A stretch of 64,000 bases of DNA from Egibacter rhizosphaerae. Its GTDB lineage: Bacteria; Actinomycetota; Nitriliruptoria; Euzebyales; Egibacteraceae. Position 1 is the stretch's first letter. Each line of letters starts with the position of its first letter. The notes beneath the pieces were generated by a model, which saw only the letters and a program-made list of their open reading frames with translations, did not search any database and was not told the origin of the DNA. The stretch spans positions 992,001 through 1,056,000 of the forward strand of contig NZ_CP036402.1 of the NCBI RefSeq assembly GCF_004322855.1, read 5' to 3'. The position numbers and the translations under genes were made by a program. This document shows positions 43,587 through 53,081 of this stretch, piece by piece.

Positions 43587-43683
43587 GTTTCGGTCAAGTC
43601 CTCGTCCCCGTCGTACGAGATAGACCGCGACAGGAGCCGAACAACGCCCGATCCCACCACCCTCTTCTGAGCGGAGCACTGCA

Positions 43684-44694
43684 ATGGCCATTGCCGGGAG
43701 GACCCATACGCCGCAGCGCACGCGCCGCAGGAACGGACTCGGGGAGGGCCCCCCTCGGGATGGCGCCTCCGGCCCGGCGAGGCCGGAGGATCTCCCGTTG
43801 AGCGAGGACGACGAGCGCTGCGCGAACGAGCGCGTCGAGTCCCACCTCTACCTGGTCCAGCACGTGGTCAACCAACTGGCTTCGCGGTACCCGCGGCACA
43901 TTGACCGCTCCGAGCTGTGGAGCGCCGGCGCCTCGGGCCTCGTCGACGCGTCCCGCCGCTACGACCCGGAAACCGGGGTCCCGTTCGCCCGCTACGCGAC
44001 GATCCGCATCCGGGGTGCCATCATCGACTCGACGCGGACCCGCGACTGGGCGACCCGCAGCCTTCGTCGGGACATGCGCACCCTCAGCGAGGAGCGCGCG
44101 TCCTTCGAGCAGGCTCACGGCCGCGCGCCGACCACGGAGGAGCTCGCTCAGCGGGTGGGGATGACCGTCGATGAGATCGCCGGACGGGAGAGCGCCGCAG
44201 CGACCGCCAACCTCCTGCACCTCGACCAACCGCTGGCGAACGACGAGGGCGACGAGGCGACCTTCGGCGAACGCATCCCCGAGCGGGACGATCAGCTGCT
44301 GCCCGACGCGTCCCTGGAGCACCAGGAGCTGCTCGGCACGGTCCGCACCGCCATCCGCTTCCTCCCCGAGATCCAGCGCGAGGTGGTCGAGCGCTACTTC
44401 TTCGGTGGCGAGTTGCTCCGCGACATCGCCGACTCGCTCGGCGTGACCGAGGCGCGGGTCAGTCAGATCCGCTCGGAGGCGCTGAACGCGGTGCGCGCCT
44501 ACTTCGCCGAGCACTTCGATGCGGTGCCGAACGTGCCCGCGGGCGCACCCGGAAGTCGCCAGCGCGCGCACTACGTGGAGCGGGTCGCCGACGGCTCGGA
44601 TTGGCGCTCGCGCCTGACCGAGGGCTCGCCACGCGACGACGCTGCGCAAGCCGAACAGGATCGCACTGCCGCGGACGCGATCGCCCGCGGTTAG
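43684..44694 (+). CDS. fliA: RNA polymerase sigma-28 factor FliA/WhiG type
   Basis: 336 residues. Alternative sigma factor for late flagellar genes. Region 2 is clear: VESHLYLVQHVVNQLASRYPRHIDRSELWSAGASGLVDASRRYDPETGVPFARYATIRIRGAIIDSTR-like segments, region 3 RTLSEERASFEQAHGRAPTTEELAQRVGM, region 4 RFLPEIQREVVERYFFGGELLRDIADSLGVTEARVSQIRSEAL with the helix-turn-helix. It has an extra disordered basic N terminus (1-40) and a 60-residue C-terminal extension that normal FliA (about 240 residues) lacks. CGGAG lies 7 nt before the ATG. An HD-GYP gene follows. Confidence 0.93.
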   Translation: MAIAGRTHTPQRTRRRNGLGEGPPRDGASGPARPEDLPLSEDDERCANERVESHLYLVQHVVNQLASRYPRHIDRSELWSAGASGLVDASRRYDPETGVPFARYATIRIRGAIIDSTRTRDWATRSLRRDMRTLSEERASFEQAHGRAPTTEELAQRVGMTVDEIAGRESAAATANLLHLDQPLANDEGDEATFGERIPERDDQLLPDASLEHQELLGTVRTAIRFLPEIQREVVERYFFGGELLRDIADSLGVTEARVSQIRSEALNAVRAYFAEHFDAVPNVPAGAPGSRQRAHYVERVADGSDWRSRLTEGSPRDDAAQAEQDRTAADAIARG

Positions 44695-44812
44695 TGCCCT
44701 CGCCCACGATCGATCACCACCAGGGCGGGACGCCGTCCGGGTTCCCGACGCTTGACCGCGCTCGTGATCTGCCGACGAGTGCCGGAAGGGTGGGCAGCTC
44801 ACGGAGGCTCCT

Positions 44813-46471
44813 GTGACAGGCGACGACACGTCCGACCAGCAGGCACCGAACGACGTGCCCGACGACGCACCCGAGGACGCCTCGGCCGCGCGCGGCGACG
44901 ACCCGCCGGACGCTCCCGAGAACCCGTCGGCGCCGATCGGCGACGGAGACGCGCCGCGGGGCGAGCCGCTTGATCCCAGCGTGCCGGTCCATCTCGACCG
45001 CATCGGGGCGGTCGTGCGAACCCCGGACGGGGAGCCGGCAGCCACCTTCGTGGCCGGCCTCTCCGACGCGGCCCGCCAGCGGCTCGAGCGGACCGGTGCC
45101 CACCACCTCGTCGAAGACCTCGAGGACGCGCAGGACGTCGCCCTGGCGGTCGTGTCGACCCGCGTCCCGCGCGGTGAGCTCCGGCCGCTGCTCGCGGCGC
45201 TGCGTGAGGTCACCTCCTGCCCGATCGTGGCGCTGGTGCACACGAGCGGGGAGTCGCTGGCGGTCGAGATCCTGCGAGCCGGCGGCATCGGGGTCGTCGC
45301 CGAGGGCAACGAGGCCGCCATCGCGCGGTTTCTCACCGACCGGCCCCACGACCAGAGCATGGTCGAGACCTACGACGAGCAGGTCGGCGGCGGGACGCGG
45401 GACGCGCAACGCGGCCGCGACGCGCTCACGGGGCTACCGGGTCGGTCGGTGTTCGAGCAACGGGTCGACGATCTCGTCGCCTCGGGGGAGGTCCCCCGTG
45501 TGGCCTACCTGCGAGTCCAACACCTCGACGAGGTCGGGCGACGGATCTCCACCGAAGCGCACAACCTGGTGCGCCGGCGCCTCGCGGTGCACTTCCAGCA
45601 GCTGTGCCGCCCACTCGAGGTGGACCTCTACGCGGTCTCACCGACGGAGTTCGCGATCATCGGCCTCGACCTGTCCCCCAACCGCTGCGAGCACCTCGGG
45701 CGCACGCTCGCGCGGGTGACCGAGACCTACGCGCCGACGGGCAGCCGGCCCCTCGCGGCGGCCATGGGGCACGCGGGACCCGAGACGTCCACCGAGCTCG
45801 CACCGATTCAGGAGGTCGCGAAGCGAGCCCTGGAGGTCGCCGTCACCGATCGCCACAGCACCGTGGTCAGCGCGGAGCAGCTCGCGCTCGGCGTGTCGTC
45901 GACCACCGAGCTGGAGGCCGCACAGCGCGCGGTCGCGCGGGTCGAACAGCACGACCCCTACCCGGTCGGACACGGGCAGCGGGTCGCCGATCTCGCGGGC
46001 GAGATCGCCTGGCAGGCCGGTTTCGAGGGGCAGGCACGAACCCGGGTCATGCTCGCCGCCCTGCTGCACGATGTCGGCAAGGTCACCCTGCCGGAATCCT
46101 GCATCGTCGGGCCGGACGGGCTCGACCTCGAGCATCTGGAGGCCTATCGCACCCACCCGCAGCGGGGCGCCGCGTACCTGCGGGTCTCGGCCGGCAACGA
46201 GGTGGCCGACGCGGTGGCGGCCCACCACGAGCGGTGGGACGGCGGCGGCTTCCCGCAGGGACTCGCGGGGGAGCAGATCCCGATGGCCGCTCGCATCATC
46301 CGCCTGGCCGACGCCGTCGAGCAGCTCCGTCACGGTGTCGGGGGCAAGGAGCCGCTCGCACCCCGTGACCTGCTGGAGGAGCTCGACGCCCGCTCCGGGG
46401 CCGAACTCGATCCGGAGCTCGCGCGCAGCGCCCGCCCCGTCGTCGACAAGATGCTCACCACCGGCCGCTGA
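44813..46471 (+). CDS. HD-GYP-type phosphodiesterase with receiver-like and degenerate GGDEF domains
   Basis: 552 residues. N-terminal disordered acidic stretch (1-60); receiver/GGDEF-like modules follow: VALAVVSTRVPRGELRPLLAALREV ... VALVHTSGESLAVEILRAGGIGVVAEG resembles a receiver domain, then DALTGLPGRSVFEQRVDDL and a degenerate GGDEF site (VSPTEFAIIG). The HD-GYP domain is C-terminal: ALLHDVGKVTLPE with HD, RTHPQRGAAYL, VAAHHERWDGGGFPQGLAGEQIP (GYP is GFP), RIIRLADAVEQL. Family role: hydrolysis of cyclic di-GMP. The GFP variant leaves the catalytic HD and histidines intact. GTG 44813 has GGAGG 5 nt upstream. Close to fliA: likely motility-related signalling. Confidence 0.85.
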   Translation: MTGDDTSDQQAPNDVPDDAPEDASAARGDDPPDAPENPSAPIGDGDAPRGEPLDPSVPVHLDRIGAVVRTPDGEPAATFVAGLSDAARQRLERTGAHHLVEDLEDAQDVALAVVSTRVPRGELRPLLAALREVTSCPIVALVHTSGESLAVEILRAGGIGVVAEGNEAAIARFLTDRPHDQSMVETYDEQVGGGTRDAQRGRDALTGLPGRSVFEQRVDDLVASGEVPRVAYLRVQHLDEVGRRISTEAHNLVRRRLAVHFQQLCRPLEVDLYAVSPTEFAIIGLDLSPNRCEHLGRTLARVTETYAPTGSRPLAAAMGHAGPETSTELAPIQEVAKRALEVAVTDRHSTVVSAEQLALGVSSTTELEAAQRAVARVEQHDPYPVGHGQRVADLAGEIAWQAGFEGQARTRVMLAALLHDVGKVTLPESCIVGPDGLDLEHLEAYRTHPQRGAAYLRVSAGNEVADAVAAHHERWDGGGFPQGLAGEQIPMAARIIRLADAVEQLRHGVGGKEPLAPRDLLEELDARSGAELDPELARSARPVVDKMLTTGR

Positions 46472-46489
46472 CCCGACGCGCCGACGGCC

Positions 46490-48127
46490 TCACCCCGAGG
46501 TCGTGCGGCGATCCTGAGCACGCTCGGCTTCGAGACGCTCGAGCTCGCTCGACGAGTGATCGACGTAGCCCATCATGTCGGCCACCACGTGATGTCCGGC
46601 GCGCTCGGCCACGAGCTCGTGCATGCGCTGGCAGACCCGTCGGTACGAGCGATGCCCCTGCGGCTGCGTCCGCAGCTCGACCATGTGCATGAGCGAGCGC
46701 GCGTTCAGCTGGATGCTGTAGCGGACGCGGTAGGCGAATCCCACCACGTACTGTGCCTGGGCGGGCCGGTCGCCGGCGAGGCGCTCCCACAACGCGGCCT
46801 GACGCTCGAGTGCCCCGTGCCACGCGGCCGAGATGCCGGGATCGTCGGCATCGGCGGCGTCGATCTCGGGTGGTGTCTCGTAGCCGTGGCGGGGGGTGAG
46901 CGGTTGCCACTCGATGGTCGCCATGCGGTGGCGCTGCAGGTCGCGGAACGCCCCGTAGTCGCCACAGACGTCGAAGCGGTAGGCCACGCGTTCGAGGGCG
47001 CGACCGGGCTTGTGTCGACGGTTCCCCCGCTCGCCGACATAGGCTCGCATGACGCGGGCGCGCTCCTCGCGGCTCATCGCCTCCACCCGCTGGCGGAGTT
47101 GCGTCTCCGGGAGCGCGGTGTGCGGATAGAGCATCCCTGTCACCATACGGACCTCGGCGTCGGGGTCCCAGTCGACGAGGGTCACCTCGTCGGCCGGCTC
47201 CGGCTCGGCGGTGCCGAGCAGTTCCTCGGCAACGCCGCGCGTCGCATCGCGCGTGTCAGCGAGGTACTGCGCCCACGCGCCACCCCGCTCGGGCCGGTCG
47301 ACCCGAGTCAGGAACGACGGGATGACCTCGCGCAGCTCACCGAGCAGGGCGTCGCCCACCTCACGAGCCTCCGCGAGCTCGTGGGCGCGCAGCCGCAGGA
47401 GCAGTCCCTCGTAGGCCTGTCCGGTCGCGAACATCCCGACGTTCGAGGTGGTCGCGGCGGGCAACAGCCCCCGCAGCGTGTCGCAGACCTTGGCGGTGAT
47501 CGTCGCCCCGTAGGCGCGGTCGCTGGTCTCCGCGTCCTGGGGGTAGGCGCGCTCCGCCCATGCCCGCAGACGGGGCAGCAGCGCGGCGTAGGCGTCGAAG
47601 ACGGCGTCGAGCCCGGACACGTACGCGTCCCCGTGTGGGCCCGCGAGCACGTCGGGGTCGCGATAGTAGCGATAGCGGCCGCCGGGCCGATCGTCGTACG
47701 GGATGTAGCGGGTGGACTGCTCGAGGTAGGCGGCCAGCCTTCCCCACTCGACCACCTTGGTCAGCAGGTTCGAGATCTGCTCCAGAGCGGCGTGTGCCCC
47801 ACCGAGCTGCGCGACGCTGTCGTCCCCGTACGCCACGAAGACCCGCTCGTAGAGCCGCTCTGCACGGCCTCCACCCTCCGGGGTGGCCTCCACGCCGGGC
47901 TCGAGCGCGGGCAGGTCGTCGGCGAACTCGTCGAGCAGCAGCCGCCGCAGGCTCTTCGGGCTCCGCGAGTAGCGGGCGAACAGCGCCCCCTTCACCACCT
48001 CGGGCAGCCCCCGCAACGCGAACACCGGCCGGTCGGTGTTCGTGCAGTAGCGGGCCAGCAGGGCGCGCTCGTCCGGCGTGAACGCATCGGCGTCCGGCGG
48101 GCGGTCCGTCGTGGGCTCTGTGGGCAC
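46490..48127 (-). CDS. tandem ThyX-like protein (thymidylate synthase, flavin-dependent, divergent)
   Basis: 545 residues, about twice a normal ThyX (250). ThyX makes dTMP using FAD and methylene-THF; the motif is RHRx7S. In the N-terminal half, VVEWGRLAAYLEQSTRYIPYDD keeps the EQSTRY part (Glu136-Tyr141) but the RHR is WGR. In the C-terminal half, LQRHRMATIEWQPLTPRHGY keeps RHR (399-401) but lacks the serine. NARSLMHMVELRTQ resembles the conserved ThyX end. It sits in the canonical thyX place next to dapB. Either the two halves form a composite site or the protein has lost activity. Convergent with the HD-GYP gene. Confidence 0.75.
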   Translation of the reverse strand: MPTEPTTDRPPDADAFTPDERALLARYCTNTDRPVFALRGLPEVVKGALFARYSRSPKSLRRLLLDEFADDLPALEPGVEATPEGGGRAERLYERVFVAYGDDSVAQLGGAHAALEQISNLLTKVVEWGRLAAYLEQSTRYIPYDDRPGGRYRYYRDPDVLAGPHGDAYVSGLDAVFDAYAALLPRLRAWAERAYPQDAETSDRAYGATITAKVCDTLRGLLPAATTSNVGMFATGQAYEGLLLRLRAHELAEAREVGDALLGELREVIPSFLTRVDRPERGGAWAQYLADTRDATRGVAEELLGTAEPEPADEVTLVDWDPDAEVRMVTGMLYPHTALPETQLRQRVEAMSREERARVMRAYVGERGNRRHKPGRALERVAYRFDVCGDYGAFRDLQRHRMATIEWQPLTPRHGYETPPEIDAADADDPGISAAWHGALERQAALWERLAGDRPAQAQYVVGFAYRVRYSIQLNARSLMHMVELRTQPQGHRSYRRVCQRMHELVAERAGHHVVADMMGYVDHSSSELERLEAERAQDRRTTSG

Positions 48128-48175
48128 TGGCAGCCTCCATCCGGTGCGGGCTGGGACGCGGTCCCAGGGTGCCGG

Positions 48176-48544
48176 TCAGATCACGGCCGGCAGCCGCAGC
48201 GCGACCGTCCCGTCCGGCGTGAAGGTCCCGATGTCGAGCACCAGCCAGATCGCCAGGGCGAGCAGGAGGCCGGCGAACGCGGTGAGCGCGAGCGCGACCC
48301 AGCCCAGGATGCGTCCGATCCGGCCGAGATCGTCGACGTAGCGGTCGGGCTCGCGCTCGACGTCACGACGCGCGGCGTACCCGAACCCGAGGGCGAGCAG
48401 GGGTCCGACCACCGGGAGGACGAAGACGATCCCCGCGATCCCGAAGATCAGGGACAGGATCCCGGTGACGGGGTGTTCCCGTCCGGCGGGCGGACGTCGG
48501 TTCGCTGCAGGGCCGACCACCGCAATCCCTTTCGTGTCCCGCAC
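48176..48544 (-). CDS. small DUF4190-like membrane protein
   Basis: 122 residues. Two or three hydrophobic helices (HPVTGILSLIFGIAGIVFVLPVVGPLLALGFGYAA, ILGWVALALTAFAGLLLALAIWLVLDIG) with the connecting arginine-rich loop RRDVEREPDRYVDDLGR. Resembles the DUF4190/DUF4870-type layout; function unknown. Located between dapB and the ThyX-like gene on the same strand. Start GTG is tentative. Confidence 0.6.
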   Translation of the reverse strand: MRDTKGIAVVGPAANRRPPAGREHPVTGILSLIFGIAGIVFVLPVVGPLLALGFGYAARRDVEREPDRYVDDLGRIGRILGWVALALTAFAGLLLALAIWLVLDIGTFTPDGTVALRLPAVI

Positions 48545-48573
48545 GTGCCCCCCGCCCCCCCTGGGCGGGCCCG

Positions 48574-48591
48574 GTGAGCCACGAGGCTCAC
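48574..48591. terminator. hairpin at the dapB stop codon
   Basis: GTGAGCC (48574-48580), loop ACGA, GGCTCAC (48585-48591): 7-bp perfect stem overlapping the dapB stop. Probable end of the rpsO-pnp-M16-dapB transcript or attenuation before the DUF4190-like gene. Confidence 0.5.
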
Positions 48592-49304
48592 AGTAGGGCG
48601 TCCAATCCGACCGTGAGGCCGTCATGGTGTGCGACCCGCTTGACGGCGAGGAGCACTCCGGGCATGAACGCTGTCCGGTCGAGCGTGTCGTGACGCACCG
48701 AGACGGTCTGGCCGGTGGCCCCGAACAGGACCTCCTGGCTCGCCACGACCCCGGGGAGGCGGATGGCGTGGACCGGCACACCGTCGACGTTGCCCCCTCG
48801 GGTGGGGTCCGGCGCACTGGCGACGTGGGTCGCACCGTCCGCGTCCCGCGCCTCGGCGACGAGCCGCGCGGTGCGCGCGGCCGTGCCGCTCGGTGCGTCG
48901 AGCTTGCCCGGGTGATGCGCCTCGATGACCTCCACGTCCGGCAGGTGGCGGGCGATCTCGCTCGCGGCACGCATCATCAGGACCGCGCCGATGGCGAAAT
49001 TCGGCGCGACGATGCAGTTCGCGGGGCCCGTGCGGCGCTCGAGGTCGGTGAGGTCGTCGTCGGTCAAGCCGGTCGCCCCCACCACGACGTGGACGCCGCG
49101 CTCCAGCAGCCACGACGCGTTGCCCGCGACGGTCGCCGGGGTCGTGAACTCGACGGCGACGTCGGCGCCGGCATCGAGCGCGGCATCGAGACCGTCGGTG
49201 GCATCGATCCGCGCGACCAGCTCGCAGTCGGGGTCGTCGTCGACCGCCGCGCACGTCACGGACCCCATGCGTCCCTCGGCGCCGATCACCGCCACCCGGA
49301 TCAC
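48588..49304 (-). CDS. dapB: 4-hydroxy-tetrahydrodipicolinate reductase
   Basis: 238 residues. NADPH/NADH-dependent reduction in lysine/diaminopimelate synthesis. N-terminal Rossmann motif VAVIGAEGRMGS, VAVEFTTPATVAGNASWLLERGVHVVVGATGL, APNFAIGAVLMM, VIEAHHPGKLDAPSGTAARTA with the catalytic HH and Lys, VHAIRLPGVVASQEVLFG and RTAFMPGVLLAVKRV. GTG 49304 overlaps the M16 stop (GTGA) with GAGGAGG 4 nt upstream. Genome position after the M16 gene is typical of actinobacteria. Confidence 0.95.
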   Translation of the reverse strand: MIRVAVIGAEGRMGSVTCAAVDDDPDCELVARIDATDGLDAALDAGADVAVEFTTPATVAGNASWLLERGVHVVVGATGLTDDDLTDLERRTGPANCIVAPNFAIGAVLMMRAASEIARHLPDVEVIEAHHPGKLDAPSGTAARTARLVAEARDADGATHVASAPDPTRGGNVDGVPVHAIRLPGVVASQEVLFGATGQTVSVRHDTLDRTAFMPGVLLAVKRVAHHDGLTVGLDALL

Positions 49305-50643
49305 GCGACCTCCTCGAGGTCGTGGTGCCGCACGGCCTCGTCCGGCCCGACGAGCGCCGCGGTGCCCGACGCGCCGAGCAACTCGTCGGCGAGCGCTTGG
49401 ACGTCGTCGTGGGTGACCGCCTCGACGGCCGCGATCGTCTCGTCGAGCGACAGCAGCGGCACACCGGTGACGAGCGCCTTCCCCAGCCGACTCATCCGGC
49501 TGCCGCTGTCCTCGAGCGCGAGCACGAGCGCCCCCGAGAGCGCCCCCTTGGCCCGCGCGAGCTCGTCGTCGCCGAGGCCCTGCTCGCGCAGCCGTTCGAT
49601 CTCCTCCACGACGACGCGCCACACTTCGTCGACCTGGTCCGCCGCCGTCCCGGCGTAGACGCCCCACGTGCCGGTGTCGGCGTGGCTCGTGACGAAGCTG
49701 AACACGGTGTAGGCGAGGCCACGCCGCTCACGGACCTCCTGGAACAGGCGGGACGACATACCGCCCCCAGCGCCTGGTCCAGCACGCGCGCCGCGAACCG
49801 CCGATCGTCGTCCCTGGGCAGCGCGAGCCCCCCGAGCACGAGGTGGGCCTGCTCGGTGGGGCGTGCCAACGCGAGGGGTCCACGCGCCGGCCGACTCGGA
49901 GCCAGCAGCGTTTCTGCCGATGGCGTGGGTCCTCCCCACCCGTCGAGCGCCTCACCGACCTCTGCCACCGCGGCGTCGTGGTCGACGTTGCCGGCGATCG
50001 CGACGACCAGGTTCCCGGGTACGTACTGGGTCCGGTACCAGTCCGTGACGAGGTCACGTTCGATCGACGCGATCGTGTCGGCGCCGCCGAGGACCTCCCG
50101 GCCCAGCGGGTGGTCACCGAACAACGCCTGGGCGAACGCCGAGTGCACCAGGTCGTCGGGCGTGTCCTGGTGCAGGCGGATCTCCTCGAGCACGACCTGC
50201 CGCTCGGCGTCGACGTCCTCGGCGCGGATCCGGGTCGAGGTGACCATGTCGCCGAGCACGTCGATCGCCAGGGGCAGGTCCCGGTCGAGGCACCGAGCGT
50301 AGAAGCACGTCACCTCCTTGGAGGTGAACGCGTTCAACTCACCCCCGACCGCCTCGAGGGCCTCGGCGATGTCCTGGGCGCTCCGTCGCCGTGTGCCCTT
50401 GAAGAGCAGGTGCTCCAGGAAGTGGGTGGCTCCCGCGACCTCCGGCTCCTCGCGTCGCGAGCCGCAGCCGATCCAGAAACCGACCGCGGCCGACCGGACC
50501 CCGGGCAGGTGCTCGGTCACCACGCGGGCGCCGGAGGGCAGCGTGGCCAGCCGCACGCCCTCGGGCAGGGAGTCCGGCGCGTTCACGTGCGCAGGGACAC
50601 GCGCGGGTTGTGCGCCGCGCGTGCCCTCGTCCGCCGCGCTCAC
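49301..50643 (-). pseudogene. M16 family insulinase-like peptidase, frameshifted
   Basis: The reading frame is intact from GTG 50643 through LPEGVRLATLPSGARVVTEH, the zinc motif THFLEHLLFKGT, and ERQVVLEEIRLHQDTPDDLVHS to RVLDQALG, then a five-G run at 49764-49768 (as C on the plus strand) shifts the frame. In the other frame the protein resumes with GGGMSSRLFQEVRERRGLAYTVFSFV, a standard M16 continuation, to EEVA. One missing G (six instead of five) would restore about 447 residues. It could be a sequencing error or a true mutation. The N-terminal start overlaps the pnp stop (GTGA), the C-terminal stop overlaps the dapB start. Family: zinc peptidase, often termed PepR in this position. Confidence 0.85.
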
Positions 50644-53081
50644 GAGCGACGACGCCGACGACGCCGGCCGCCCTCGCTGTTGTCGTCGCCCTCCTCGCCG
50701 CCTCGACTGCGCGTGCGCTCACGGCGGGGGGCCTCGTCGTCACCACCCCCGCGCTGGCGTTCGCGCCCACCGCCGCCACCGGCTGGGGCGGGCTCCCGGT
50801 CCTTCTGCTCCGGACCGCCGTCACCGGAGGATTCGGCGTCGCCACCACCGGACGGTGCGGCGTCGCCACCACCCGACCCCTCCGCAGCGACCTCCTCGAC
50901 TGGGGCGAGCTTGAACTTCTTGCCGTCCACCACCTCCTGGACCTCGACCCAGAGTCTGTCGCCGACCGAGACGGCCTCGTCGGCGTGGGCGAGGCGCTTG
51001 CTGCCGCCGAGCTTCGAGATGTGCAGCAGCCCGTCGTTGCCCGGTGTCAGCGACACGAAGGCGCCGAAGTCCATCGTCTTCACGACGGTGCCGTAGTAGC
51101 GCTCCCCTTCCTGAGGGACGACCGGGTTCGCGATCTGACGGATGCGGTCGAGCGCCATCTGCGCCTTCTCGCCGTCCGGCGAGAAGATCTGGACGATGCC
51201 ACGGCCGTCGACGTCGTCGATCGAGATCGACGCGCCGGTCTCGTCCTGGATCTCGTTGACGATCTTGCCCTTGGGCCCGATGACCTCGCCGACCTTGTCC
51301 GAGGGGATGTACTCGGTGATGATCCGGGGAGCCTGCGGGTTGAGCTCCTTGCGCACCTCGGGGATCGCCTCGTGCATCACCTCGAGGATCTTGAGCCGGG
51401 CGCCGCGAGCCTGGTTGAGCGCGTCGGTCAGGATGTCCGCGGAGACGCCCGACAGCTTCGTGTCGAGCTGCAGGGCCGTGACGAACTCCTCGGTCCCGGC
51501 GACCTTGAAGTCCATGTCGCCGGTCGCGTCCTCGGCGCCGAGGATGTCGGTCAGGGTGACGAACTTGTCGTCCTCGTTCACTAGCCCCATCGCGATGCCG
51601 CTGACCGGCGCGTGGATCGGCACCCCGGCGTCCATCAACGAGAGCGTGGAGGCGCAGACCGAGGCCATGGACGTGGACCCGTTCGACGACAGGACCTCGC
51701 TCACGAGCCGCAACGCGTAGGGGAACTCCTCGGAGCCGGGCACCACCGGCAGTACCGCTCGCTCCGCGAGGGCACCGTGGCCGATCTCGCGGCGCTTGGG
51801 CCCGCGCATGAAGCCGGCCTCACCGGTCGAGAACGGGGGGAAGTTGTAGTGGTGGATGTAGCGCTTCTCGGTCTCGGGATCCAGCGTGTCGAGGCGCTGC
51901 GCCTCCTTGGACATCCCGAGCGTCAGGATGTTCAGCACCTGCGTGTCACCACGCTGGAACAGGCCCGTCCCGTGCATCTTCGGCAGGACGCCGACCTCGG
52001 CGGACAGCGGACGGATGTCGGTCGGGCCGCGCCCGTCGATCCGCACACCGTCGTGCACGATGCGCTTGCGGATCAGGGTCTTCTCGAGCGAGCCGAACGC
52101 GTTCTTGGCGTACGCCTCAAGCTGCTCGTCGCTGACCTCGACGTCACCGGCCTGCTCGAACACCGCGTCGATCGCCTGCTCGCGCAGCTCGCCCGAGCGC
52201 TGGTTGCGCTCGGCCTTCGGGCGGTCGCCGTCGTCGACGATTCCCTTCAGCTGATCGCCGACCGTGCGCTCGACGACCTCGTAGACGCGCGGATCGTAGG
52301 CGGGGTACAGCGGATAGTCGGCCGTCTCGGCCCGACCATGCTGCTCGAGGAACTCCAGCTGCAGGTCGCAGAGCTCGCGCAGGTAGCGCTTGGATTCCTC
52401 CAGCGCATCGGCGAGGACCTCCTCGGTGGGCTTCACCGCGCCCGTCTCGATGTGGTCGACGGCCTGCTCGGTGGCCTCGGCCTCGACCATGAGGATGTCG
52501 ATCTCCCCCGAGTCCTCGTTGAGGCGCCCCGCGACCACGAGATCGAAGACCGCCTCGTTCTGCAAGTACTGGAACGTGGGGAACGGGTGCCACTGACCGG
52601 TGCGGTCCATGGCCATCCGCAGTCCCGCGACGGGCCCGTCGAACGGGATGCCGGCCAACATCGTCGCGACCGAGGCCCCGTTGATGGCGAGCGCGTCGGG
52701 TGGGTTGACCTGATCGGCGGTGAGCGTGGTGATGACGATCTGGATCTCGTTGCGCAGGCCGTTGTCGAACGTGGGCCGCATGGGCCGGTCGACGAGCCGG
52801 CAGGTGAGGATCGCGGTCTCGCTCGGCCGCCCCTCACGCTTGAAGAAGCTGCCGGGGATGCGCCCGGCCGCGTACATCTTCTCCTCGTAGTCGACCGTCA
52901 GCGGGAAGAAGTCGAGGTGCTCCTTCGGCTTCGCCGACGAGGTCGTCGTGACGAGCAGGGTCGTGTCGTCGGCGTGCGCGACGACCGCGCCGCCGGCCAA
53001 GCCGGCGAGCTTGCCGGCTTCGAAACGGATGTCCGTCTCGCCGATTCGCTTGCCGACGTCAGTGGTTCCGAGTTTGCCCAT
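50640..53081 (-). CDS. pnp: polyribonucleotide nucleotidyltransferase (PNPase)
   Basis: 813 residues. 3'-5' phosphorolytic exoribonuclease, core of the RNA degradosome, and polymerase of tails. Two RNase PH domains (FEAGKLAGLAGGAVVAHADDT; GSFFKREGRPSETAILTCRLVDRP; second LRKRIVHDGVRIDGRG-like segment, STGEAGFMRGPKRREIGHGALAERAVLPV with catalytic residues), KH domain VIGPKGKIVNEIQDETGASIS, S1 domain YYGTVVKTMDFGAFVSLTPGNDGLLHISKLG. The C-terminal 75 residues are disordered and basic (RGGEEGDDNSEGGRRRRRRRS end). A long hairpin lies upstream in the rpsO spacer. Confidence 0.97.
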   Translation of the reverse strand: MGKLGTTDVGKRIGETDIRFEAGKLAGLAGGAVVAHADDTTLLVTTTSSAKPKEHLDFFPLTVDYEEKMYAAGRIPGSFFKREGRPSETAILTCRLVDRPMRPTFDNGLRNEIQIVITTLTADQVNPPDALAINGASVATMLAGIPFDGPVAGLRMAMDRTGQWHPFPTFQYLQNEAVFDLVVAGRLNEDSGEIDILMVEAEATEQAVDHIETGAVKPTEEVLADALEESKRYLRELCDLQLEFLEQHGRAETADYPLYPAYDPRVYEVVERTVGDQLKGIVDDGDRPKAERNQRSGELREQAIDAVFEQAGDVEVSDEQLEAYAKNAFGSLEKTLIRKRIVHDGVRIDGRGPTDIRPLSAEVGVLPKMHGTGLFQRGDTQVLNILTLGMSKEAQRLDTLDPETEKRYIHHYNFPPFSTGEAGFMRGPKRREIGHGALAERAVLPVVPGSEEFPYALRLVSEVLSSNGSTSMASVCASTLSLMDAGVPIHAPVSGIAMGLVNEDDKFVTLTDILGAEDATGDMDFKVAGTEEFVTALQLDTKLSGVSADILTDALNQARGARLKILEVMHEAIPEVRKELNPQAPRIITEYIPSDKVGEVIGPKGKIVNEIQDETGASISIDDVDGRGIVQIFSPDGEKAQMALDRIRQIANPVVPQEGERYYGTVVKTMDFGAFVSLTPGNDGLLHISKLGGSKRLAHADEAVSVGDRLWVEVQEVVDGKKFKLAPVEEVAAEGSGGGDAAPSGGGDAESSGDGGPEQKDREPAPAGGGGGRERQRGGGDDEAPRRERTRSRGGEEGDDNSEGGRRRRRRRS

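Noticed and set aside
49760-49770. Programmed ribosomal frameshift in the M16 gene
   Set aside because: No slippery heptamer of known type or downstream structure; a missing base in a G-run is simpler.
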